NCBI RefSeq assembly: GCF_051401765.1
Contig: NW_027480600.1
Coordinates: 434,001 to 498,000, forward strand
Origin: Calliopsis andreniformis
Taxonomy: Eukaryota > Arthropoda > Insecta > Hymenoptera > Andrenidae
Direction of reading: 5' to 3'
Length of the DNA stretch: 64,000 nucleotides
Below are positions 54,101-64,000 of the stretch, piece after piece. Numbering within the stretch: the first letter of the stretch is position 1; every line of letters begins with the position of its first letter. The notes under the pieces are model-generated. The model searched no databases. It worked only from the letters and a program-made list of their open reading frames with translations, and was not told the origin of the DNA. The translations under genes were made by a program, and so were the position numbers.

Positions 54101-57100
54101 ACTCAATCCTCAATCCTCAGTCCTCAATCCTCAATCTTCTACCTCAATACTCAATCTTCAATCCTCGATCCTCAATCCTCAATACTCAATCCTCAATCCT
54201 CAGTCCTCAACCCTCAATCTTCAATCCTCAATCCTCAATCTACAATCATCAATATTCAATCTTCAATCCTCAGTCCTCAATCCTCGATACTCAATCCTCA
54301 ATCCTCAATGTTCAATCCTCAATACCCAATCCTCAATCTTCAATCCTCAATCCTCAATCCTCAATCCTCAATCCTGAATCCTCAATCCTGAATCCTCAAT
54401 CTTCAGGCCTCAGTCCTCAGCTATCAGTTGACAATCCTCAATCCTCAATAGAATATCCTCAATTCACAGTTTTCAATACTCAATACTCAATCTTCAATCT
54501 TCAAACCTCTATCCACAAACATCCATTCTCATCACTGAACCCTCAACACTCAGTCCTCAGTGTTCAATACTCAATCTTCAACCCACAATCCTCAATCGTC
54601 AATCTTCAATCCTCAATACTCAATCTTCAATCCTCTATCCTCAATCCTCAATCCTCAATCGTCATTCTTCAATCCTCAATACCCAATCCTCAATCTTCAA
54701 TCCTCAATCCTCAATCCTCAATTCTCAATCCTCAATCCTCAGTCCTCAGCCCTTAAACCTCAATCCTCAACCCTCAGCCCTCATCCTCAATCCTCAATCC
54801 TCAATCCTCAATCCTCAATCTTCAATCCTCAATACTCAATCTTCAATCCTCAATCCTCAATCCTCAGTCCTCAATCCTCAATTCTGAATCCTCAACCCTG
54901 AATCCTCAATCTTCAGCCCTCAGTCCTCAACAATCAGGTTACAATCCTCAATCCTCAATGGAATATCCTCAATTCACAGTTTTCAATACACAATACTCAT
55001 TCTGCAATCTTCAAATCTCTATCCACAAACATCAATTCTCACGACTCAACCCTCAACACTCAGTCCTCAATGTTCAATCCTCAATCCTCAATTCTCAATC
55101 CTCAATCCTCAATCCTCAATACTCAATCCTCAATTCTCTACCTTCAATCATCAACCTGCAGCCATCAATCCTCATTCCTCAATCCTCAGTCCTCAATCAT
55201 CAATCCTCAACCCTCAATCCTCAATCCTCAAACCTCAATCCTCAATCATCAACCCTCACTCCTCAATCCTCAATCCTCAATCCTCAATCATCAATCCTCA
55301 ATCCTCAACCCTCAATCCTCAATCCTCAACCCTCAATCCTCAATCCTCAATCCTCAATCCTCAATCCTCAATCCTCAATCCTCAATCCTCAATCCTCAAA
55401 CCTCAATCCTCTATCCTCATTCTTCAATCCTCAATACCCAATCCTCAATCCTCAATCTTCAATCCTCAATACTCAATCTTCAATCCACAATCCTCAATCT
55501 TCAATCCTCAATACTCAATCTTCAATCCCCAATCCACAATCCTCAATACTCAATCCTCAATCCTCAGTCCTCAATCCTCAATCTTCTGCCTCAATACTCA
55601 ATCTTCAATCCTCAATCCTCAATCCTCAATACTCAATCCACAATATCCTATCCCCAATCCTCAATCCTCAATATTCAATTCTCGATCCTCAATCCTCAAT
55701 CCTCAATACTCAATCCTCAATTCTCTACCTTCAATCATCAACCTGCAGCCATCAATCCTCATTCCTCAATCCTCAGTCCTCAATCATCAATCCTCAATCC
55801 TCAATCCTGAATCCTCAAACCTCAATCCTCAATCCTCAACCCTCACTCCTCAATCCTCAATCCTCAATCCTCAATCATCAATCCTCAATCCTCAATCCTC
55901 AACCCTCAATCCTCAATCCTCAATCCTCAATCCTCAATCCTCAATCCTCAATCCTCAATCCTCAATCCTCAAACCACAATCCTCTATCCTCATTCTTCAA
56001 TCCTCAGTCCTCAATCCTCAATACTCAATCTTCAATTCTCTGTCCTCAAAGCTCAATCCTCAACCCTCAGTCCTCGTCCTCAAACCTCAACCCTCAATCC
56101 TCAATCCTCAATCTTCAATCCTCAATACTCAATCTTCAATCCGCAATCCTCAATCTTCAATCCTCAATACTCAATCTTTAATCCTCAATCCTCAATCCTC
56201 AATACTCAATCCTCAATCCTCAGTCCTCAATCCTCAATCTTCAATCCTCAATACTCAATCTTCAATCCTCAATCCTCAATCCTCAATTCTCAATCCTCAT
56301 TCTTCAATCCTCATTACACAATCCACAATCCTCAATCCTCAATCCTCAATTCTCAACACTCAATCCTCAATAATCATTCTTCAATCCTCAATCCTCAGTC
56401 TTCAAACCTCAATTCTGAATCCTCAATCCTGAATCCTCAATCTTCAGGCCTCAGTCCTCAGCAATCAGCTGACAATCCTCAATCCTCAATAGAATATCCT
56501 CAATTCACAGTTTTCAATACTCAATACTCAATCTGCAATCTTCAAACCTCTATCCACAAACATCAATTCTCATCACTGAACCCTCAACACTCAGACCTCA
56601 ATGTTCAATACTCAATCTTCAACACACAATCCTCAATCGTCAATCTTCAATCCTCAATACTCAATCTTCAATCCTCTATCCTCAGTCCTCAATCCTCAAT
56701 CCTCATTCTTCAATCCTCAATACCCAATCCTCAATCTTCAATCCTCAATCCTCAATCCTCAATTCTCAATCCTCAATCCTCAGTCCTCAGTCCTTAAACC
56801 TCAATCCTCAACCCTCAGCCCTCATCCTCAATCCTCAATCCTCAATCCTCAATCCTCAATCTTCAATCCTCAATACTCAATCTTCAATCCTCAATCCTCA
56901 ATCCTCAGTGCTCAAACCTCAATTCTGAATCCTCAACCCTGAATCCTCAATCTTCAGCCCTCAGTCCTCAATCCTCAATATTCAATCCTCAATACCCAAT
57001 CCTCAATCTTCAATCCTCAGTCCTCAATCCTCAATCCTCAATTCTCAATCCTCAATTCTCAGTCCTCAGTCCTCAAACCTCAACCCTCAACCCGCAGCCC

Positions 57101-58157
57101 TCATCGTCAATTCTCAATCCTCAATCCTCAATCCTCAATCTTCAATCCTCAATACTCAATGTTCAATCCACAATCCTCAATCTTCAATCCTCAATACTGA
57201 ATCTTCAATCCTCAATCCTCAATGCTCAATACTCAATCCTCAATCCTCAGTCCTCAATCCTCAATCTTCCACCTCAATAATCAATCTTCAATCCTCAATC
57301 CTCAATCCTCAATACTCAATCCTCAATCCTCAGTCCTCAATACCCAATCTTCAATCCTCAATCCTCAATCTACAATCATCAATATTCAATCTTCAATCCT
57401 CAATCCTCAATCCTCGATACTCAATCCTCAATCCTCAATGTTCAATCCTCAATACCCAATCCTCAATCTTCAATCCTCAATCCTCAATCCTCAATCCTCA
57501 ATCCTCAATTCTCAATCCTCAATCCTCAGTCCTCAGTCCTCAAACCTCAATCCTCAACCCTCAGCCCTCATCGTCAATTCTCAATCCTCAATTCTCAATC
57601 CTCATTCTTCAATCCTCAATACTCAATCTTCAATCCACAATCCTCACTCTTCAATCCTCAATACTCAATCCTCAATTCTCAATCCTCAATCCTCAGTCCT
57701 CAGTCCTTAAACCTCAATCCTCAACCCTCAGCCCTCATCCTCAATCCTCAATCCTCAATCCTCAATCCTCAATCTTCAATCCTCAATACTCAATCTTCAA
57801 TCCTCAATCCTCAATCCTCAGTCCTCAAACCTCAATTCTGAATCCTCAACCCTGAATCCTCAATCTTCAGCCCTCAGTCCTCAATCCTCAATATTCAATC
57901 CTCAATACCCAATCTTCAATCCTCGATCCTCAATCCTAAATCCTCAGTCCTCATTCTTCAATCCTCAATACCCAATCCTCAATCTTCAATCTTCAATCCT
58001 CAATCCTCGATTCTCAATCCTCAGTCCTCAATCTTCTGACCTCAAACATCAATAATCAACCCTCAGTCCTCGTCCTCAATCCACAACCCTCAGTCCTCAA
58101 TCCTCAATCTTCAATCATCAATATTCAATCTTCAATCCTCAACCCACAATCCTCAAT
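45173..58157 (+). repeat. Macro-unit H2, 12,985 bp
   Basis: Second H copy, with 11 modules. Relative to H1 it lacks 1,431 bp (H1 35328-36759) and has 133 bp that H1 lost; 14,283 minus 1,431 plus 133 gives 12,985, matching the measured period to H3. Single-base differences from H1 include CAATTTCC at about 46,095 and CCGCAATC at about 52,921. Its tail from about 55,111 is the third copy of the segment shared with A1. Confidence 0.86.
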
Positions 58158-61100
58158 CCTCAATCCTCAATACTCAATCCTCAATCCTCAGTCCTCAATC
58201 CTCAATCTTCAATCCTCAATCCTCAATCTACAATCATCAATATTCAATCTTCAATCCTCAATCCTCAATCCTCGATACTCAATCCTCAATCCTCAATGTT
58301 CAATCCTCAATACCCAATGCTCAATCTTCAATCCTCAATCCTCAATCCTCAATCCTCAATCCTCAATTCTCAATCCTCAATCCTCAGTCCTCAGTCCTCA
58401 AACCTCAATCCTCAACCCTCAGCCCTCATCGTCAATTCTCAATCCTCAATTCACAATCCTCATTCTTCAATCCTCAATACTCAATCTTCAATCCACAATC
58501 CTCAATCTTCAATCCTCAGTACTCAATCTTCAATCCTCAATCCTCAATCCTCAATACTCAATCCTCAATCCTCAGTCCTCAATCCTCACTCTTCAATCCT
58601 CAATACTCAATCTTCAATCCTCAATCCTCAATCCTCAATCCTCAATCCTCAGTCCTCAATCCTCAATACTCAATCTTCAATCCTCAATCCTCAGTCCTCA
58701 AACCTCAATTCTGAATCCTCAATCCTGAATCCTAAATCTTCAGCCCTCAGTCCTCAACAATCAGTTGCCAATCATCAATCCTCAATAGAATACCCTCAAT
58801 TCACAGTCTTCAATACTCAATACTCAATCTGCAATCTTCGAATCTGCATATCTCTATCCACAAACGTCAATTCTCATCACTCAACCCTCAACACTCAGAC
58901 CTCAATGTTAAATCCTCAATCCACAATTCTCTATCTTCAATCCTCAATACTGAATCTTCAACACTCAATCCTCAATCCTCAATTCTCAATCCTCAAACCT
59001 CAGTCCTCATCCTCAATTCTCAATTCTCAATCCTCAATCCTCAATCCTCAACCCTCTATCTTCAATCCTAAATAATCAATTTCCAATACTAGATCCTCAA
59101 TCCCCAATCCTCAATCCTCAATACCCAATCCTAAATCTTCAATCCTCAATCCTCAATTATCAATTCTCAATCCTCAATCCTCAATTCTCTGTCCTCAAAC
59201 CTCAATCCACAACCCTCAGCCCTCGTCCTCAAACCTCAACCCTCAATCCTCAATCCTCAATCTTCAATCCTCAATACTCAATCTTCAATCTACAATCCTC
59301 AATCTTCAATCCTCAATACTCAATCTTTAATCCTCAATCCGCAATCCTCAATACTCAATCCTCAACCCTCAGTCCTCAATCCTCAATCTTCAATCCTCAA
59401 TACTCAATCTTCAATCCTCAATCCTCAATCCTCAATTCTCAATCCTCATTCTTCAATCCTCATTACCCAATCCGCAATCCTCATTCCTCAATCCTCAATC
59501 CTCAATTCTCAACCCTCAATCCTCAATAATCATTCTTCAATCCTCAATACTCAGTCTTCAAACCTCAATTCTGAATCCTCAATCCTGAATCCTCAATCTT
59601 CAGGCCTCAGACCTCAGCTATCAGTTGACAATCCTCAATCCTCAATAGAATATCCTCAATTCACAGTTTTCAATACTCAATACTCAATCTGCAATCTTCA
59701 AACCTCTATCCACAAACATCCATTCTCATCACTGAACCCTCAACACTCAGTCCTCAGTGTTCAATACTCAATCTTCAACACACAATCCTCAATCGTCAAT
59801 CTTCAATCCTCAATACTCAATCTTCAATCCTCAATACTCAATCTTCAATCCTCAATCCTCAATACTCAGTCCTCAAACCTCAATTCTGAATCCTCAACCC
59901 TGAATCCTCAATCTTCAGCCCTCAGTCCTCAATCCTCACTCTTCAATCCTCAATACTCAATCTTCAATCCTCAATCCTCAATCCTCAATACTCAATCCAC
60001 GATATCCTATCCCCAATCCTCAATCCTCAATATTCAATTCTCGATCCTCAATCCTCAATCCTCAATACTCAATCCTCAATTCTCTACCTTCAATCATCAA
60101 CCTGCAGCCATCAATCCTCATTCCTCAATCCTCAGTCCTCAATCATCAATCCTCAATCCTCAATCCTCAATCCTCAAACCTCAATCCTCAATCATCAACC
60201 CTCACTCCTCAATCCTCAATCCTCAATCCTCAATCATCAATCCTCAATCCTCAATCCTCAATCCTCAATCCTCAACCCTCAATCCTCAATCCTCAATCCT
60301 CAATGCTCAATCCTCAATCCTCAATCCTCAATCCTCAATCCTCAATCCTCAATCCTCAATCCTCAATCATCAATGCTCAGCCTTCAATCCTCAACACTCA
60401 ATATTTAGTCATCAATCCTCAATCCTCAACCTTCAATCCTCAATCCTCAATCCTGAATCCTCAATCCTCAATCTTCAATCGCCAATCCTCAATCCTCAAT
60501 ATTCAATCCTCAATACTCAATCTTCAATCCTCGATCCTCAATCCTAAATCCTCTGTCCTCATTCTTCAATCCTCAATACCCAATCCTCAATCTTCAATCC
60601 TCAATCCTCAATCCTCAATTCTCAATCCTCAATCCTCAATCTTCTGACCTCAAACATCAATAATCAACCCTCAGTCCTCGTCCTCAATCCACAACCCTCA
60701 GTCCTCAATCCTCAATATTCAATCATCAATATTCAATCTTCAATCCTCAACCCTCAATCCTCGATCCTCAATCCTCAATCCTCAATGTTCAATCCTCAAT
60801 ACCCAATCCTCAATCTTCAATCCTCAATCCTCAATCCTCAATCCTCAGTTCTCAATCCTCAATCCTCAGTCCTCAGTCCTCAAACCTCAACCCTCAACCC
60901 GCAGCCCTCATCGTCAATTCTCAATCCTCAATCCTCAAACCTCAATCTTCATTCCTCAATACTCAATTTTCAATCCACAATCCTCAGTCTTCAATCCTCA
61001 ATACTCAATCTTCAATCATCAATCCTCAATCCTCAATACTCAATCCTCAATCCTCAGTCCTCAATCCTCAATCTTCTACCTCAATACTCAATCTTCAATC

Positions 61101-64000
61101 CTCAATCCTCAATCCTCAATACTCAATCCTCAATCCTCAGTCCTCAATCCTCAATCTTCAATCCTCAATCCTCAAACTGCAATCATCAATATTCAATCTT
61201 CAATCCTCAATCCTCAATCCTCGATACTCAATCCTCAATCCTCAATGTTCAATCCTCAATACCCAATCCTCAATCTTCAATCCTCAATCCTCAATCCTCA
61301 ATCCTTAATTCTCAATCCTCAATCCTCAGTCCTCAGTCCTCAAACCTCAATCCTCAACCCTCAGCCCTCATCGTCAATTCTCAATCCTCAATTCTCAATC
61401 CTCAATCTTCAATCCTCAATACTCAATCTTCAATCCACAATCCTCAATCTTCAATCCTCAATACTCAATCTTCAATCCTCAATCCTCAAACCTCAATACT
61501 CAATCCTCAATCCTCAGTCCTCAATCCTCAATCTTCAATCCTCAATACTCAATCTTCAATCCTCAATCCTCAATCCTCAATCCTCAATCCTCAGTCCTCA
61601 ATCCTCAATACTCAATCTTCAATCCTCAATCCTCAGTACCCAAACCTCAATTCTGAATCCTCAATCCTGAATCCTAAATCTTCAGCCCTCAGTCCTCAAC
61701 AATCAGTTGCCAATCATCAATCCTCAATAGAATACCATCAATTCACAGACTTCAATACTCAATACTCAATCTGCAATCTTCGAATCTGCATATCTCTATC
61801 CACAAACGTCAATTCTCATCACTCAACCCTCAACACTCAGACCTCAATGTTAAATCCTCAATCCTCAATTCTCTATCTTCAATCCTCAATACTGAATCTT
61901 CAACACTCAATCCTCAAACCTCAATCCTCAATCCTCAAGCCTCAGTCCTCATCCTCAATTCTCAATTCTCAATCCTCAATCCTCAATCCTCAACCCTCTA
62001 TCTTCAATCCTAAACAATCAATCTCCAATACTAGACCCTCAATCCCCAATCCTCAATCCTCAATACCCAATCCTAAATCTTCAATCCTCAATCCTCAATT
62101 ATCAATTCTCAATCCTCAATCCTCAATTCTCTGTCCTCAAAGCTCAATCCTCAACCCTCAGTCCTCGTCCTCAAACCTCAACCCTCAATCCTCAATCCTC
62201 AATCTTCAATCCTCAATACTCAATCTTCAATCCCGAATCCTCAATCTTCAATCCTCAATACTCAATCTTTAATCCTCAATCCTCAATCCTCAATACTCAA
62301 TCCTCAATCCTCAGTCCTCAATCCTCAATCTTCAATCCTCAATACTCAATCTTCAATCCTCAATCCTCAATCCTCAATTCTCAATCCTCATTCTTCAATC
62401 CTCATTACACAATCCACAATCCTCAATCCTCAATCCTCAATTCTCAACACTCAATCCTCAATAATCATTCTTCAATCCTCAATCCTCAGTCTTCAAACCT
62501 CAATTCTGAATCCTCAATCCTGAATCCTCAATCTTCAGGCCTCAGTCCTCAGCAATCAGTTGACAATCCTCAATCCTCAATAGAATATCCTCAATTCACA
62601 GTTTTCAATACTCAATACTCAATCTGCAATCTTCAAACCTCTATCCACAAACATCAATTCTCATCACTGAACCCTCAACACTCAGTCCTCAATGTTCAAT
62701 ACTCAATCTTCAACCCACAATCCTCAATCGTTAATCTTCAATCCTCAATACTCAATCTTCAATCCTCTATCCTCAATCCTCAATCCTCAATCCTCATTCT
62801 TCAATCCTCAATACCCAATCCTCAATCTTCAATCCTCAATCCTCAATCCTCAATTCTCAATCCTCAATCCTCAGTCCTCAGTCCTTAAACCTCAATCCTC
62901 AACCCACAGCCCTCATCCTCAATCCTCAATCCTCAATCCACAATCCTCAATCTTCAATCCTCAATACTCAGTCTTCAATCCTCAATCCTCAATCCTCAGT
63001 GCTCAAACCTCAATTCTGAATCCTCAACTCTGAATCCTCAATCTTCAGCCCTCAGTCCTCAATCCTCAATATTCAATCCTCAATACCCAATCCTCAATCT
63101 TCAATCCTCAATCCTCAATCCTCAATCCTTAATTCTCAATCCTCAATCCTCAGTCCTCAGTCCTCAAACCTCAATCCTCAACCCTCAGCCCTCATCGTCA
63201 ATTCTCAATCCTCAATTCTCAATCCTCAATCTTCAATCCTCAATACTCAATCTTCAATCCACAATCCTCAATCTTCAATCCTCAATACTCAATCTTCAAT
63301 CCTCAATCCTCAATCCTCAATACTCAATCCTCAATCCTCAGTCCTCAATTCTCAATCTTCAATCCTCAATACTCAATCTTCAATCCTCAATCCTCAATCC
63401 TCAATCCTCAATCCTCAGTCCTCAATCCTCAATACTCAATCTTCAATCCTCAATCCTCAGTCCTCAAACCTCAACTCTGAATCCTCAATCCTGAATCCTA
63501 AATCTTCAGCCCTCAGTCCTCAACAATCAGTTGCCAATCATCAATCCTCAATAGAATATCCTCAATTCACAGCCTTCAATACTCAATACTCAATCTGCAA
63601 TCTTTGAATCTGCATATCTCTATCCACAAACGTCAATACTCATCACTCAACCCTCAACACTCAGACATCAATGTTAAATCCTCAATCCTCAATTCTCTAT
63701 CTTCGATCCTCAATACTGAATCTTCAACACTCAATCCTCAATCCTCAATCCTCAATCCTCAAACCTCAGTCCTCATCCTCAATTCTCAATTCTCAATCCT
63801 CAATCCTCAATCCTCAACCCTCTATCTTCAATCCTAAATAATCAATCTCCAATACTAGATCCTCAATCCCCAATCCTCAATCCTCAATACCCAATCCTAA
63901 ATCTTCAATCCTCAATCCTCAATTATCAACTCTCAATCCTCAATCCTCAATTCTCTGTCCTCAAACCTCAATCCTCAACCCTCAGTCCTCGTCCTCAAAC
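58158..64000 (+). repeat. Macro-unit H3, partial, cut by the window end
   Basis: Up to about 59,855 it follows H2 at offset 12,985 and shares the H2 variant CAATTTCC (about 59,080). It then skips 1,851 bp present in both H1 and H2, and follows H1 at offset 25,417 (CTGCAG 34685/60102, core 37224/62641). It keeps the 1,431-bp piece absent from H2. A single heptamer is lost near 62,935, so the offset ends at 25,410. H3 is therefore a mosaic of H1-like and H2-like sequence. Confidence 0.84.

Larger units (their letters stand above)
1..64000 (+). repeat. Degenerate 7-bp satellite array (CAATCCT)n filling the window
   Basis: Every line of the window can be read as CAATCCT units with scattered substitutions such as CAATCTT, CAATACT, CAGTCCT, CAACCCT and CATTCTT. 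The consensus has no G, and G on the + strand comes only from variants (CAGTCC, CTGAAT, CAATGTT, TCGTCC). Orientation never flips: I saw no stretch in which the + strand becomes G-rich. I also saw no poly-A tail, transposon-like end, tRNA or rRNA sequence, or unique segment. A gene-free block of this size with higher-order structure is typical of eukaryotic satellite DNA. The class is certain from the sequence. The chromosomal location and species are not determinable here. Confidence 0.98.

Noticed and set aside
567..63631. The diverged modules as inserted short mobile elements
   Set aside because: They keep the 7-bp register (heptads such as SSIEYPQ and YSICNLQ in translation), show no target-site duplications or tails, and merge into the flanking repeat. 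They are aged satellite blocks.
275..63837. About 70 + strand open reading frames of 60-534 codons rich in SSILNPQ heptads as protein-coding genes
   Set aside because: They overlap in several frames with the same peptide, start at random CAATG variants, end at CTGAATCC, CTTAAACC or TTTAATCC variants, and contain no non-repeat domain. They follow from a stop-free 7-bp repeat.
1..64000. Telomere repeat: ATTGAGG is 7 bp long like plant TTTAGGG and has AGG at the same end
   Set aside because: The array is far too degenerate for telomerase-made DNA and has higher-order structure. Occasional CCTAAACCC-like strings (near 3769) are single variants, not tracts.
1..64000. CRISPR array, because of regular spacing of repeats
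   Set aside because: There are no unique spacers between constant repeats, the repeat unit is 7 bp and continuous, and no cas genes are present.
1..64000. Centromere protein CENP-B box
   Set aside because: I looked for the TTCG...A..CGGG pattern on both strands and saw no match. The few CGGG strings (in subtype E, CAATCGGGTG) lack the rest of the box.

Overview
The whole 64 kb window is one tandem-repeat (satellite) array. I find no gene, RNA gene, transposon or unique sequence in it. The basic unit is a 7-bp repeat, CAATCCT on the + strand (ATTGAGG on the other), in roughly nine thousand degenerate copies. All copies point the same way, so the + strand is almost free of G from end to end. 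Sixty-four kilobases without a gene, plus a layered higher-order structure, indicate a eukaryotic chromosome, probably heterochromatin (pericentromere, subtelomere, or a Y/W-like or B chromosome). The sequence does not let me name the species.

The array is organised at several nested scales. Above the 7-mer are recurring diverged modules of about 140-150 bp. I count 64, falling into six subtypes, recognised by a core reading CTATCCACAAAC (CTATTCACAAAC in two). Above these are tandem or near-tandem duplications at 587, 1,542, 1,831, 2,213, 3,131 and 4,800 bp. Above those is a macro-unit of about 13-14 kb. Offsets were measured by matching rare variants between copies, and many agree to the base.

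Layout: 1-1194 is a leading segment. 1195-15400 is macro-unit A1 (period 14,206 bp), which contains the 2,213-bp tandem units and a 587-bp tandem pair. 15401-25711 is A2, a second copy lacking 2,499 bp. 25712-32805 is a 3,131-bp tandem (two full copies and a partial one). From about 30,890 a second macro-unit family runs: H1 (30890-45172, 14,283 bp), H2 (45173-58157, 12,985 bp) and H3 (58158 to the window end). H units share their last 3.4 kb with the end of A1. H1, H2 and H3 differ by discrete indels of 133, 1,431 and 1,851 bp; the first two lie exactly between short direct repeats.

Long open reading frames fill the + strand, but they follow from the repeat. Seven is not a multiple of three, and the consensus has no stop in any + frame, so all three frames spell the same heptapeptide (SSILNPQ). 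The opposite strand meets TGA every 21 bp in every frame. I therefore annotate repeats, not genes. The likely history is repeated unequal exchange and local amplification of a 7-bp satellite, with different module subtypes spreading in the left and right parts of the window.
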